A stretch of DNA of 64,000 nucleotides from Streptomyces sp. NBC_01353 (GTDB taxonomy: Bacteria; Actinomycetota; Actinomycetes; Streptomycetales; Streptomycetaceae): positions 5,518,001-5,582,000 of the forward strand of contig NZ_CP108352.1 of assembly GCF_036237275.1 (NCBI RefSeq). Direction: 5' to 3'. How positions within the stretch are numbered: position 1 is the first letter of the stretch; every line of letters starts with the position of its first letter. Shown here piece by piece: positions 1 to 8,747 of the stretch. A program made the translations under genes and the position numbers. The notes beneath the pieces were generated by a model. The model had not been told where the DNA came from and did not search any database. It worked only from the letters and a program-made list of their open reading frames with translations.

Positions 1-22
1 CTCAAGAGCGAGGAGGGGTCCC

Positions 23-460
23 TTGTTGGAGATCGGATCGCAGTCGACCGCACGCCACGTACCCACCCCGGACGCCAGCGCCCCGCACGAGACCCCCTGC
101 GACCTGGTGACCGTGCCGGTCCGCCAGGGCCTGGAGGCCGTGGACATCCTGCGCCGCGGCGGGGCCCCCGCGGTCGGCCCCGTGCTGCACGACGGGGCCT
201 GCGACACCCTCGGCTTCCTCGTCCCGCCCGGCACGGCCGAGGGCTGGGACATGCCGGGCAGCGCCTGTACGCAGACCCTGGGGCGCGGCCTGCGCATCCC
301 CGAACTGCCGGAGCTCCCCGAACCGGCGGGTGACACGCCCCGCCCCGCCGGCTGGCTCCTGCCGCCCGGCGACACCGGGCAGGTCACCGACCCGGCGGTG
401 CTGCGCGAGGCCCTCGGGCAGGCGGCCCGTCTGATCGAGGCGGCCGACGGCTGCCGCTGA
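23..460 (+). CDS. conserved hypothetical protein (145 aa)
   Basis: Complete frame starting at TTG, placed by the AGGAGGGG ribosome site at 11-18; no ATG offers a better start. The product has no signal peptide or membrane segment. It is rich in Gly/Pro turns, with a central stretch around residues 65-85 (FLVPPGTAEGWDMPG) followed by a Cys-Thr pair and a second GWLLPPG stretch near residue 110. That double 'xxxPPG' pattern recalls small Streptomyces proteins related to the C-terminal part of bifunctional primase/polymerase-like proteins, but this is a memory-based resemblance and I assign no function. It lies 30 bp upstream of the spermidine-synthase-like gene on the same strand and may be co-transcribed with it. 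Confidence 0.7.
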   Translation: MLEIGSQSTARHVPTPDASAPHETPCDLVTVPVRQGLEAVDILRRGGAPAVGPVLHDGACDTLGFLVPPGTAEGWDMPGSACTQTLGRGLRIPELPELPEPAGDTPRPAGWLLPPGDTGQVTDPAVLREALGQAARLIEAADGCR

Positions 461-490
461 GCGGGCGGGGCACCACCGCGAGCGCCGATA

Positions 491-1366
491 ATGGGGCTCG
501 TGGCCAGGAACAGAACGCGTGAGAGGGCGGCAGCCGCCGTCGCCGTCGTCGAGACCGTCGACGGCGGACTCGCGGAGCTCATACCCGACCGGGAGCGGCC
601 CCGCGGCTGGACGCTGCTGATCGACGGCGCCCCCCAGTCGCACGTGGACCTCGACGACCCGGCCCATCTCTCCTTCGAGTACCAGCGACGCCTCGGCCAC
701 ATCGCCGACCTCGTCGCCCCGCCGAACCGGCCCCTCCAGGTCGTCCATCTCGGCGGCGGAGCCTTCACGCTGGCCCGCTACATCGCCGCCACCCGGCCCC
801 GCTCCACCCAGCAGATCGTGGAACTCGACGGGTCCCTGGTCCAGCTCGTCCGCCGCGAGCTGCCCCTCGACACGGCAGCCCGCATCCGCGTCCGGTCCAC
901 CGACGCCCGCGCCGGGCTCTCCAAGGTCCAGGACGGCTGGGCGGACCTGATCATCGCCGATGTGTTCAGCGGGGCCCGTACGCCCGCGCACCTCACCAGC
1001 ACCGAGTTCCTCGCCGAGGTCCGCCGTGTGCTGAAGCCCGGCGGGTTCTACGCCGCCAACCTGGCCGACGGGCCCCCGCTGACCCATCTGCGCGGCCAGA
1101 TCGCGACCGCCGCCACCGTCTTCCCGGAGCTGGCGCTGACGGCCGACCCGACCGTGCTGCGCGGCCGCCGCTTCGGCAACGCCGTGCTGCTCGCCTCCGA
1201 CCGGGAGCTGCCCGTCGCCGAGCTGACCCGCCGGGTGGCGACGGACCCGCACGCCGGGCGGGTGGAGCACGGCCGGGCGCTCGCCGACTTCACCGGGGGA
1301 GCGGCCCCGGTCACCGACGCCAGCGCCAAGCCCTCGCCCGTACCGCCGGCCTCCGTGTTCCGCTGA
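491..1366 (+). CDS. spermidine synthase-like methyltransferase-fold protein
   Basis: A 291-residue soluble protein with the Rossmann nucleotide-binding core of the spermidine synthase family: a glycine-rich loop (HLGGGAFTLARY, about residues 93-104), an acidic end of beta-2 (IVELDGSL, about 118-125) and an ADVF/SGARTP stretch near 158-166 where the catalytic aspartate of aminopropyltransferases sits. The family transfers aminopropyl groups from decarboxylated AdoMet to polyamines, but many actinobacterial members are fused or free-standing proteins of unknown substrate, so only the fold is firm. The ATG at 491 overlaps no upstream gene; an alternative GTG lies 9 bp further in. It converges on the minus-strand gene at 1387. 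Confidence 0.8.
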   Translation: MGLVARNRTRERAAAAVAVVETVDGGLAELIPDRERPRGWTLLIDGAPQSHVDLDDPAHLSFEYQRRLGHIADLVAPPNRPLQVVHLGGGAFTLARYIAATRPRSTQQIVELDGSLVQLVRRELPLDTAARIRVRSTDARAGLSKVQDGWADLIIADVFSGARTPAHLTSTEFLAEVRRVLKPGGFYAANLADGPPLTHLRGQIATAATVFPELALTADPTVLRGRRFGNAVLLASDRELPVAELTRRVATDPHAGRVEHGRALADFTGGAAPVTDASAKPSPVPPASVFR

Positions 1367-1386
1367 CGGCCCCGGCGGCGGACCGG

Positions 1387-1926
1387 TCAGCGGTCGTCGA
1401 TCTCGACCCGGGGCGCGGTGTCGTGCCAGACGCAGAAGACCGACAGCTCGCGGCCGTCCTTGGTGAACGTGACCCGGATCCAGGTCGGCTGCTTCCAGAC
1501 CTGCATCTGCCAGCCCGAGGACGGCGTCGCCGAGACCAGCTCCGCCGACGTCTCGCCGAGGTCGAACACGACCCGGCCGCCGTCCACGGCATAGCTCTTG
1601 ACGTTGCCACCGCTCTGCGGCTGCTCCGTGGACGTGGCCGAGGGCTTGCGCGAGGGGGTCGTCGAGGGCGAGGTCGTCGGGGCGCCGCTCGCGCCGGGCC
1701 CGGTGGACGGCGTGGACGAGGGGCCCTTCGGCCGCTGCGTGGAGGAGGACAGCGGATCGCCGATCTCGCCGGCCGGCCCGTCGGTGGTGCCGGCCGGGAT
1801 GGGCAGGGCGCGCGGCGGGTCGTAGACCGTGCCGGCCAGCACCGTGTGCACACCCCACCACGAGAGCGTGACCGCCGCGCCCGTGGCGAGCGACCACGCC
1901 ATGGCGTGAACAAGTCCTCTACGCAT
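1387..1926 (-). CDS. membrane-anchored Ser/Thr/Pro-rich protein
   Basis: About 179 residues. An N-terminal hydrophobic segment (roughly residues 8-30) acts as signal anchor; it is followed by a long Ser/Thr/Pro-rich stalk (about 60-105) and a C-terminal domain of about 75 residues with strand-like patterning (VVFDLGETSAELV, WIRVTFTKDGRELSVFCVW). This architecture suggests a domain held outside the membrane by a flexible, possibly glycosylated linker. I do not recognise the C-terminal domain. The frame is open far upstream across the response regulator, but codon 1 is best placed at the ATG at 1926 (AGG about 9 bp before); another ATG at 1935 is possible. It is divergent from the response regulator gene at 2014, sharing an 87 bp promoter region. 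Confidence 0.7.
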   Translation of the reverse strand: MRRGLVHAMAWSLATGAAVTLSWWGVHTVLAGTVYDPPRALPIPAGTTDGPAGEIGDPLSSSTQRPKGPSSTPSTGPGASGAPTTSPSTTPSRKPSATSTEQPQSGGNVKSYAVDGGRVVFDLGETSAELVSATPSSGWQMQVWKQPTWIRVTFTKDGRELSVFCVWHDTAPRVEIDDR

Positions 1927-2013
1927 CCGGGCCATCCTGCACCACGGCACCCCCAGACGTCCCCCAGGGTGGACCTTCCCTCGTCGTCCTCCGTATGGCG
2001 TACGGTGCGGGCC

Positions 2014-2715
2014 ATGGCAAGTGTGCTCGTGGTCGAGGACGACCAGTTCGTGCGCTCGGCCCTCATCCGGCATCTGACCGAGGCCTCCCACACCGTACGG
2101 AGCGTCGGCACGGCCCTGGAGGCGCTGCGCGAGGTCGCCCATTTCCGTTTCGACGTGGTCATCCTGGACCTCGGACTGCCCGATCTGGACGGGTCCGAGG
2201 CGCTGAAGATGCTGCGCGGCATCACCGACGTACCGGTGATCATCGCGACCGCGCGGGACGACGAGACGGAGATCGTCCGGCTCCTCAACGACGGCGCGGA
2301 CGACTACCTCACCAAGCCCTTCTCCGTGGAACACCTGTCGGCGCGGATGGCCGCCGTGCTGCGCCGCTCGCGGGCCGCGGCGGGCGAGGCGCCTCCGTCG
2401 CGGGTGATCCAGGTCGGCGGTCTGTCGATCGACCCCCTGCGGCGGCAGGCGGAGCTCGACGGGACCGGGCTCGACCTGACCCGCCGGGAGTTCGACCTGC
2501 TGGCCTTCCTCGCCGGGCGACCGGGGGTGGTCGTGCCGCGCAAGGAGCTGCTCGCCGAGGTGTGGCAGCAGTCCTACGGGGACGATCAGACCATCGACGT
2601 GCATTTGTCATGGCTGCGGCGGAAGTTGGGTGAAACGGCCGCCCGCCCCCGCTATCTGCACACCTTGCGCGGGGTGGGCGTGAAGCTGGAGCCGCCGCGG
2701 GAGCCGCAGCCGTGA
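2014..2715 (+). CDS. OmpR/PhoB-family response regulator
   Basis: A 233-residue DNA-binding response regulator. The receiver domain (about 1-120) shows the acidic pair D9/D10, phospho-acceptor D52 (VILDLGLPD), switch residue T79 and invariant K101 (YLTKPF). A winged-helix DNA-binding domain follows (about 130-225), ending in the typical VDVHLSWLRRKLG and TLRGVGVKL motifs. The longer open frame upstream is antisense to the neighbouring gene, so the ATG at 2014 is used. It overlaps the kinase gene by 4 bp (GTGA), a normal arrangement for translationally coupled two-component pairs. OmpR-type direct repeats at 4149-4165, just before the chitinase gene, are a plausible target. Confidence 0.93.
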   Translation: MASVLVVEDDQFVRSALIRHLTEASHTVRSVGTALEALREVAHFRFDVVILDLGLPDLDGSEALKMLRGITDVPVIIATARDDETEIVRLLNDGADDYLTKPFSVEHLSARMAAVLRRSRAAAGEAPPSRVIQVGGLSIDPLRRQAELDGTGLDLTRREFDLLAFLAGRPGVVVPRKELLAEVWQQSYGDDQTIDVHLSWLRRKLGETAARPRYLHTLRGVGVKLEPPREPQP

Positions 2716-4124
2716 GATGGGCTCTCGTCAAGGTGTCGCTGGCCGTCACCGCCATGGTCGTCGTCGCCTTCGCCGTACCGCTCGGCCTCGTCGTCAAGGA
2801 GATGGCGAGCGACCGGGCCTTCTCCAACGCCGAGCGGCGCGCCGCCGGACTCGCGCCCGTGCTCGCCATCACCACCGACCGCGAGGAGCTCGACCGGGCG
2901 GTCGCCACCACCGAGGACGGGGCCGCCGGGCGGATGGCCGTCCATGTCCCCGCCGCCGACGAGGCGGGCGGGAAGGCCCTGGAGATCGGCACCCGCCGGG
3001 CCGACGAGAACGATCTGCGGACCACCCGGCAACTGGGGCGGGCCACCATCGCCGAGGTGGAGGGCGGCTCCGTCCTGCTCCAGCCCACGGCGCTCAGCTC
3101 CGGACAGGTCGCCGTCGTCGAACTCTTCGTCCCCGAGGGCGAGGTCACCAACGGGGTCGCCACCGCCTGGCTGGTCCTGGCCGGCGTCGGCATCGCCCTG
3201 ATCATCGGCTCCGTCGCCGTCGCCGACCGGCTCGGCGTCCGGATGGTCCGGCCCGCCCAGCGGCTCGCCGGCGCCGCCCACGACCTGGGCGAGGGCAAGC
3301 TCGGCGCGCGCGTCCCCGAAGAGGGCCCGCCGGAGCTCAAGTCGGCGGCGATCGCCTTCAACTCGATGGCCGACCAGGTCGTCCAGCTCCTCGCCAACGA
3401 GCGCGAGCTGGCCGCCGACCTCTCCCACCGGCTCCGCACCCCGCTGACCGTGCTCCGGCTCAACACGGCCTCGCTCGGCTCCGGTCCGGCGGTCGAGCAG
3501 ACCCGGGCCGCGGTCGAGCAGCTGGAGCGCGAGGTCGACACCATCATCCGTACGGCGCGGGAGGCCAAGCCGCAGACCCAGGCCACCGGCCCGGGCGCCG
3601 GCTGCGACGCCTCCGAGGTCGTCCGGGAGCGGATGGACTTCTGGTCCGCGCTCGCCGAGGACGAGGGCCGCAAGGTACGCGTGGCGGGCATCGACCGCCC
3701 CGTACGCATCCCGGTCGCCCGGCCCGAACTCGTCGCCGCGCTCGACGCGCTGCTCGGCAACGTCTTCCGCCACACCCCCGAGGGGACGGCCTTCTCCGTC
3801 GACGTCCACAACGGCGACGACGCCGTCATCGTCCTGGTCTCCGACGCCGGCCCCGGCATCGCCGACCCGGCCGCCGCCCTGACCCGGGGCAACAGCGGCC
3901 ACCGCGCCGGCTCCACCGGCCTCGGCCTCGACATCGTGCGCCAGATGGCCGAGTCCACGGGTGGCGACGTCCGCATCGGGCACTCGGTGCTCGGCGGCAC
4001 CGAGGTCCGCATCTGGATCGGCCTGGACGGCCGTCGCTCCGGGAGTGAGGTCGGCCGCCGCGCCAACCGGGTGGGCCGTCGCAAGCGGAGCGGACAGGGC
4101 TCCCGGCGGGCCGGGGACGTCTGA
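2712..4124 (+). CDS. two-component sensor histidine kinase
   Basis: A 470-residue membrane kinase. Two transmembrane segments (about 7-28 and 148-172) enclose an extracytoplasmic sensor domain of about 115 residues. A HAMP linker follows, then the dimerisation domain with the H-box ADLSHRLRTPL (phospho-acceptor H239) and a HATPase domain with an N-box (LLGNVFRHTPEG), G1 box (SDAGPGI) and G2 box (STGLGLDIV). The tail after residue 445 is basic (RRxxRRANRVGRRKRS) and probably lies against the membrane or is disordered. The GTG start overlaps the regulator stop codon. The sensor domain has no ligand motif that I recognise; the adjacent chitinase suggests polysaccharide or cell-wall signals, which is inference. 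Confidence 0.92.
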   Translation: MRWALVKVSLAVTAMVVVAFAVPLGLVVKEMASDRAFSNAERRAAGLAPVLAITTDREELDRAVATTEDGAAGRMAVHVPAADEAGGKALEIGTRRADENDLRTTRQLGRATIAEVEGGSVLLQPTALSSGQVAVVELFVPEGEVTNGVATAWLVLAGVGIALIIGSVAVADRLGVRMVRPAQRLAGAAHDLGEGKLGARVPEEGPPELKSAAIAFNSMADQVVQLLANERELAADLSHRLRTPLTVLRLNTASLGSGPAVEQTRAAVEQLEREVDTIIRTAREAKPQTQATGPGAGCDASEVVRERMDFWSALAEDEGRKVRVAGIDRPVRIPVARPELVAALDALLGNVFRHTPEGTAFSVDVHNGDDAVIVLVSDAGPGIADPAAALTRGNSGHRAGSTGLGLDIVRQMAESTGGDVRIGHSVLGGTEVRIWIGLDGRRSGSEVGRRANRVGRRKRSGQGSRRAGDV

Positions 4125-4148
4125 ACCTTTCGTCGTTCCGATGGCTGC

Positions 4149-4165
4149 CTTAAGCGGAGCCTAAG
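4149..4165 (+). promoter_or_regulatory. 11-bp-spaced direct repeat, possible response-regulator site
   Basis: CTTAAG at 4149-4154 and CCTAAG at 4160-4165 repeat with an 11 bp period, one helical turn, about 105 bp before the chitinase start. OmpR-family regulators bind tandem half-sites with this spacing. The site lies between the two-component operon and the chitinase, and could control the chitinase. Confidence 0.5.
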
Positions 4166-4267
4166 AATCCTCAACCCGAGCCTCCTCGTACGCATTTGTC
4201 CGTTTCCCGCTCGCTAGCGTGCTGCCCGCACCCCACCCCACCCCCGGCACACAGAGGCAGGCACGCG

Positions 4268-5764
4268 ATGGGCACCAGTTCGCACCGGCGCAGGGCGAGC
4301 GGCAGAACCAAGATCATCGGCGCGGTCGTCGCCGCGGCGGTGATCGGGGGCGCCGCGTTCGCGCTCACGGGCACCGCCCAGGCCGCGGCCGTCGGCGCCG
4401 CGTACACCAGGACCAGCACCTGGACCGGCGGCTACACCGGCCAGTACGTGGTGACCAACCAGACCTCCAGCGTCCAGTCGGGGGGCTGGACGCTGGAGTT
4501 CGACCTGCCGGCCGGCACGACGATCGGCTCCCTGTGGAACGGTGAGCACACCGTCTCGGGGCAGCACGTCACCGTGAAGCCCGCGAGTTGGAACAAGGAG
4601 CTCGCCCCCGGCCAGTCCGTCACCGTCGGCTTCGTGACCTCGGCCTCCGGCGAGGCCGGCGACCCCGCCAACTGCCTGATCAACAAGGCCACCTGCTCCG
4701 TCGGCGGCGCCACCCCGACGCCCAGCGGCCGGCCCACCGAGCAGCCCACCGCCACCGTGGCCCCGACCGCCTCGGCGACCCCCACCGCCACCGCGACGGC
4801 CACACCGAGCCAGACCGCCACGACAGCCCCGACGCCCACGCCGACGCCGACCTCCACCGGCACCCCGGGCGCCGTCGCGAAGTACGCGCCCTACATCGAC
4901 ACCTCCCTCTACCCGTCGTACGACATGCTCGCGACCGCCGATGCCACCGGTGTGAAGGAGTTCAACCTCGCCTTCATCACCTCCGGCGGCTCCTGCGCCC
5001 CGCTGTGGGGCGGTGTCACCGACCTCGCAAGCGACAAGGTGGCCTCCCAGATAGGCGCCCTGCGGGCCAAGGGCGGTGACGTCCGGGTCTCCTTCGGCGG
5101 CGCCGCCGGCCACGAACTGGCCCTCAACTGCTCCACCTCCGCCGACCTCGCGGCCGCCTACGGCAAGGTCGTCGACCAGTACAAGCTCACCAAGGTCGAC
5201 TTCGACATCGAGGGGGCGGCCCTGCCGGACACCGCCGCGAACACCCGGCGCTCCCAGGCCATCGCCCAGCTCCAGAAGTCCCACCCCGGCCTGAACGTCT
5301 CCTTCACCCTGCCGGTCATGCCCGAGGGCCTGACCCAGCCCGGCGTGGACCTTCTCGCCGACGCCAAGAGGAACGGTGTCCGCATCGACGCCGTCAACAT
5401 CATGGCGATGGACTACGGACCGGCCTACAGCGGAGACATGGGCCAATACGCGATCCAGGCCGCGACCGCGACCCAGGCCCAGATCAAGGGTGTCCTCGGG
5501 CTGAGCGACGCGGCCGCCTGGAAGGCCGTCGCCGTCACCCCGATGATCGGCGTCAACGACGTCACGACCGAGATCTTCAAGGTCGACGACGCCACCCAGC
5601 TGGTCGACTTCGCGAAGTCCAAGGGCATCGGCTGGCTGTCGATGTGGTCCTCGACCCGCGACAAGCAGTGCGCGGCCGGCGCGGTCAACCACGCGGACGC
5701 CACGTGCTCCTCGATCCTCCAGCAGCCGCTGGCCTTCACCAAGGCGTTCGCCGCCTACAAGTGA
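4268..5764 (+). CDS. secreted chitinase, CBM2-linker-GH18
   Basis: A 498-residue extracellular enzyme. A basic, twin-Arg-containing signal peptide ends near residue 40 (TAQAAA). It is followed by a family-2 carbohydrate-binding module (about 44-145, with Trp residues typical of the flat binding face and a Cys near its end), a Pro/Thr-rich linker (about 150-200) and a GH18 barrel (about 205-498). The catalytic motif DFDIE spans residues 311-315 with E315 as the proton donor, and a second signature reads MAMDYG. GH18 enzymes cleave chitin with retention via the substrate N-acetyl group. The order binding module first, catalytic domain second is usual for small streptomycete chitinases. No DasR-like site was found upstream, unlike the GH20 gene at 16051; control by the adjacent two-component system is plausible. 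Confidence 0.92.
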   Translation: MGTSSHRRRASGRTKIIGAVVAAAVIGGAAFALTGTAQAAAVGAAYTRTSTWTGGYTGQYVVTNQTSSVQSGGWTLEFDLPAGTTIGSLWNGEHTVSGQHVTVKPASWNKELAPGQSVTVGFVTSASGEAGDPANCLINKATCSVGGATPTPSGRPTEQPTATVAPTASATPTATATATPSQTATTAPTPTPTPTSTGTPGAVAKYAPYIDTSLYPSYDMLATADATGVKEFNLAFITSGGSCAPLWGGVTDLASDKVASQIGALRAKGGDVRVSFGGAAGHELALNCSTSADLAAAYGKVVDQYKLTKVDFDIEGAALPDTAANTRRSQAIAQLQKSHPGLNVSFTLPVMPEGLTQPGVDLLADAKRNGVRIDAVNIMAMDYGPAYSGDMGQYAIQAATATQAQIKGVLGLSDAAAWKAVAVTPMIGVNDVTTEIFKVDDATQLVDFAKSKGIGWLSMWSSTRDKQCAAGAVNHADATCSSILQQPLAFTKAFAAYK

Positions 5765-5784
5765 GCCACTGAGCCCCCCACACC

Positions 5785-5828
5785 GCGCGCTCCGGCCGGA
5801 GCCACCCCCACCGCCGGCCGGAGCGCGC
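5785..5828. terminator. bidirectional hairpin terminator
   Basis: A perfect 15 bp inverted repeat (GCGCGCTCCGGCCGG and its complement) with a 14-base loop lies between the convergent chitinase and alpha/beta hydrolase genes. No U-tract follows, as is usual in streptomycetes. Confidence 0.8.
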
Positions 5829-5849
5829 TCCCTTGCGCTCCCGCCCGGA

Positions 5850-6605
5850 TCAGGCCTGCTCCACCTCGCTCAGGAACTCGGTGATCAGCTTCCCCCACAC
5901 CGCCGGGTTCTCGGCGAACGGAGCGTGTCCCGTGGCCAGTTCGGTCAGCCGCGCGCCAGGGATGCCGGCCGCGACCGACCGGTGCAGCGCCGGCGCCACC
6001 AGTCGGTCCTCGGTCGTCGATATGACCAGGGTCGGCACACCCACCCGGGCCAGGTCCTCCCGGACGTCCGCCCGTGCCACCAGGTCCGCGTGCTCCGGCG
6101 TACCCTCCGGGATCGACTCGCCGGTCAGCCGGACGACACCCTCGACGACCTCCGGTGTCATCGGGTCGAGCATCGCGGGGCTGAAGACCAGCGGCACCAG
6201 AAGGCGCGCCACCAACTCGTGCTGCCCGCTGTCCGCGAGGTCCCGCCACAGCAGGGACGCCTGCCGCAGTGCATGGTCCGCGTAGGCGAACGGGGCGGTC
6301 AGCACCAGGCCCGTCACCCGCTCCGGGTGGCGGGTCGCGGTCCGGATGGCGACCGCCGTCCCCAGGGAGTACCCGGAGACGGCGAACCGCTCGACCCCCG
6401 CGGCGTCGGCGTCCGCCACCAACCCGTCTGCCAGCGCGTCCAGTTCGAGCGGCTCCGTGGCGCGGGGCGCTCCGCCCGTCCCCGGCAGGTCGAAGCCGAC
6501 GACGCGCCGCCCGCCGGAGGCCAGCGCCCCCTTGATCGGGCCGTAGTTGGACTCGATGCCCCCGCCGGAGCCGTGAGTGAGCAGGAGCGAGCGAGAAGTC
6601 GTCAT
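5850..6605 (-). CDS. alpha/beta hydrolase
   Basis: A 251-residue cytoplasmic protein of the alpha/beta hydrolase fold. It shows the oxyanion-hole stretch THGSGGG (residues 10-16), nucleophile elbow GYSLG (Ser80), an acidic residue in STTEDRLV near 200 and the catalytic histidine in ATGHAPF near 225. The cap region between about 110 and 165 is helical. The substrate cannot be told from sequence. The start at 6605 has a GGGGGA site about 9 bp upstream; an in-frame ATG further out lies inside the inverted repeat at 6623-6677 and is less likely. That repeat suggests tight repression by a regulator not encoded next door. Confidence 0.85.
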   Translation of the reverse strand: MTTSRSLLLTHGSGGGIESNYGPIKGALASGGRRVVGFDLPGTGGAPRATEPLELDALADGLVADADAAGVERFAVSGYSLGTAVAIRTATRHPERVTGLVLTAPFAYADHALRQASLLWRDLADSGQHELVARLLVPLVFSPAMLDPMTPEVVEGVVRLTGESIPEGTPEHADLVARADVREDLARVGVPTLVISTTEDRLVAPALHRSVAAGIPGARLTELATGHAPFAENPAVWGKLITEFLSEVEQA

Positions 6606-6622
6606 GGAAGGTCCCCCCAAAT

Positions 6623-6677
6623 CTGTAGTGGACGTTACGAAATGACCGTACAACAGATTTCATAACGACCGCTACAG
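6623..6677. promoter_or_regulatory. long inverted repeat, probable operator
   Basis: Arms at 6623-6643 and 6657-6677 are complementary at 18 of 21 positions, starting CTGTAGTGGACG and ending CGACCGCTACAG, with a 13 bp centre. The repeat sits 18 bp before the alpha/beta hydrolase start, where it could overlap promoter and leader. The length and symmetry suit a dimeric repressor, or two dimers side by side. Confidence 0.6.
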
Positions 6678-6814
6678 AAAACGGTTCACTCTTTCGAACG
6701 TCTTCGATTCGGCGCGCATCTTGACCGTGCTTCGACAGGTGGGCGGTTCGGTGAGCTGCGGCCTCAACGGGGGCTGGTCGGGGGCGAATCCGCCCCCGAC
6801 CGTCCTGACCTGCG

Positions 6815-8671
6815 CTACGGCGTCGTGACGAGGGGCCGCGGTGTGGTCCCCATGCCGCTGCCCAGATGGAAGCTCGGGTGCGGGGGCTGGTTGTAGGCGG
6901 TGTTCTGCCAGGCGAGACCCGTGCGGTACATGGTGTCGTGCAACAGCGTGGTGATCTTCGTGCTCGTCTCGTACGGGGTCGAGTAGATCCGCAGTGCGCG
7001 GTTGTCCGCCGTACGCCACACCACCTCCTCGCGCCAGTCGCCGAGGATGTCACCGGAGAGCGCCGGGGTCGCCTTCGTACCGTTGTTGGAGGCGACCGAG
7101 GCGCCGGTGAGCAGCCGGGTCTCGCCGGACGTCCCGTACTTGTCGATGTGGGTGCCGTCCAGGAGCTCGCGGGTGGTGTCACCGTCCCACCAGCTCAGGA
7201 AGTTCGCGGACGAGGGCTCGCGGCCCTTGGCGGCCCCGGCCTCGTCCCGTATCGAGGTGTCGGAAGCCGACCACACTTCGGCGCCGTCGTTCCCGGCGTG
7301 GATGTCGCCGGCGACCCCGCGCCCGTTGTCGCAGCAGGCGCCGAGCTGCCAGCGGATGCTGCCGTTCGCCGGGTTGATGTACAGCTCGGAGGGCTGGGAC
7401 GACGACTCGGAGACCTTGAAGTACTCCAGGCCTGCGGTCCCCGGGTCGAGGTCGCCGAGGTGCTGGGCGTCGCCGTGCCCGGTCCTGGTCGTCCAGAGGC
7501 CGTTGCCGTTGTCGTCGACGGCCATCGACCCGTAGACGATCTCGTCCTTGCCGTCGCCGTCCACGTCACCGACGGAGAGACTGTGCGACCCCTGCCCGTC
7601 GTACCCCTTGCCGGTGTTGGTGGAGGAACTGCTGTCGAAGGTCCAGCGTCGGGTGAACTGCCCACCGCGCCAGTCCCAGGCCACGATCACGGACCGGGTG
7701 TAGTAGCCCCGCGCCACGATGAGCGAGGGCCGGGCGCCGTCCAGGTACGCGGTCCCGGCGAGGAATCGGTCGACCCTGTTGCCGTAGCTGTCGCCCCAGG
7801 AGGAGACGGTGCCGCGGGCCGGTACGTAGCCCGTGGTGCCCATCGCGGCGCCCGTGAGCCCGTCGAACATGGTCAGGTACTCGGGTCCGGCCAGGACGTA
7901 GCCGCTGTTGTTGCGATGGTCGGCGGACGCGCTCCCGATGACCGTGCCGCGCCCGTCGACGGTCCCGTCGGCGGTCTTCATGGCGACCTCGGCCCGGCCG
8001 TCGCCGTCGTAGTCGTACACCTGGAACTGCGTGTAGTGCGCCCCGGAACGGATGTTGCGGCCGAGGTCGATCCGCCACAGGCGCGTCCCGTCGAGCCGGA
8101 TGCCGTCGACGATCGTGTTCCCGGTGTAGCCGGACTGCGAGTTGTCCTTGGCGTTGGTCGGCTGCCACTTCAGTGCGAAGTCCAGCGCGCCGTCCCCGTC
8201 GAGGTCGCCGACGGACACGTCGTTGGCCTCGTAGGTGTACGCCACCCCGTCCGGGGTGGTGCCGCCTGCGGGGGGAGTGAGCGGCACGTCCGTGTAGCCG
8301 GTGCGGAACTGGACGGCGTGCACCGAGTCGCCCTGCTCCACACCGCCGACGACGGCGCGGACGGTGTAGTCGGCGTGGCTGGGGGCGCCGGCGTGGAAGT
8401 AGTTGGTGGAGGCGGTGACGGGGGTGGCGTTCACCTTCGTACCGGCCCGGTACACGTTGAAGGCGACGCTGTCCGGGTCGGTGCCGAGCCAGCGCCAGCT
8501 CACCAGGTTGCCGCTCCCGGTGTGGACGCTGACCACACCCCGGTCGAGCCGCTCGGCCTGCCGCGCGGTCGCGCCGGACGCGGTCCCGGTGGTGAGGGTG
8601 AGTGAGGCGACGGTCACGACACCGGCGCACAGGGCGGCGAGCAGGGAGCGAGGTGCCTGCGGGTACTGCAC
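6815..8671 (-). CDS. secreted rhamnogalacturonan lyase, PL11 family
   Basis: A 618-residue extracellular enzyme. The signal peptide runs to about residue 33 (GTASGATARQ). A fibronectin-like N-terminal stretch (about 35-120) precedes a beta-propeller with repeated calcium-binding loops: VGDLDGDGALD, VYDYDGDGRAE, VGDVDGDGKDE, which are hallmarks of the YesW/YesX rhamnogalacturonan lyases. These lyases cleave the rhamnose-galacturonate backbone of pectin by beta-elimination; endo versus exo action cannot be decided here. The start is GTG at 8671, chosen because AGGAGG lies 5 bp upstream; the open frame runs on through tRNA-His and is not coding there. No pectin transporter or regulator lies nearby, so this looks like a stand-alone scavenging enzyme. 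Confidence 0.9.
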   Translation of the reverse strand: MQYPQAPRSLLAALCAGVVTVASLTLTTGTASGATARQAERLDRGVVSVHTGSGNLVSWRWLGTDPDSVAFNVYRAGTKVNATPVTASTNYFHAGAPSHADYTVRAVVGGVEQGDSVHAVQFRTGYTDVPLTPPAGGTTPDGVAYTYEANDVSVGDLDGDGALDFALKWQPTNAKDNSQSGYTGNTIVDGIRLDGTRLWRIDLGRNIRSGAHYTQFQVYDYDGDGRAEVAMKTADGTVDGRGTVIGSASADHRNNSGYVLAGPEYLTMFDGLTGAAMGTTGYVPARGTVSSWGDSYGNRVDRFLAGTAYLDGARPSLIVARGYYTRSVIVAWDWRGGQFTRRWTFDSSSSTNTGKGYDGQGSHSLSVGDVDGDGKDEIVYGSMAVDDNGNGLWTTRTGHGDAQHLGDLDPGTAGLEYFKVSESSSQPSELYINPANGSIRWQLGACCDNGRGVAGDIHAGNDGAEVWSASDTSIRDEAGAAKGREPSSANFLSWWDGDTTRELLDGTHIDKYGTSGETRLLTGASVASNNGTKATPALSGDILGDWREEVVWRTADNRALRIYSTPYETSTKITTLLHDTMYRTGLAWQNTAYNQPPHPSFHLGSGMGTTPRPLVTTP

Positions 8672-8747
8672 GAATCCTCCTGGGGGAAGAGAGCCGTTGC
8701 GTACCTCACAGTCGTCGCCGCGCGGGGATGGGTTGCCCGGGAACGAC

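Noticed and set aside
4600-4860. Dense CCCACCGCC-type repeats in the chitinase gene considered as a DNA repeat array
   Set aside because: They encode the Pro/Thr linker between CBM2 and GH18, which explains the repetition.
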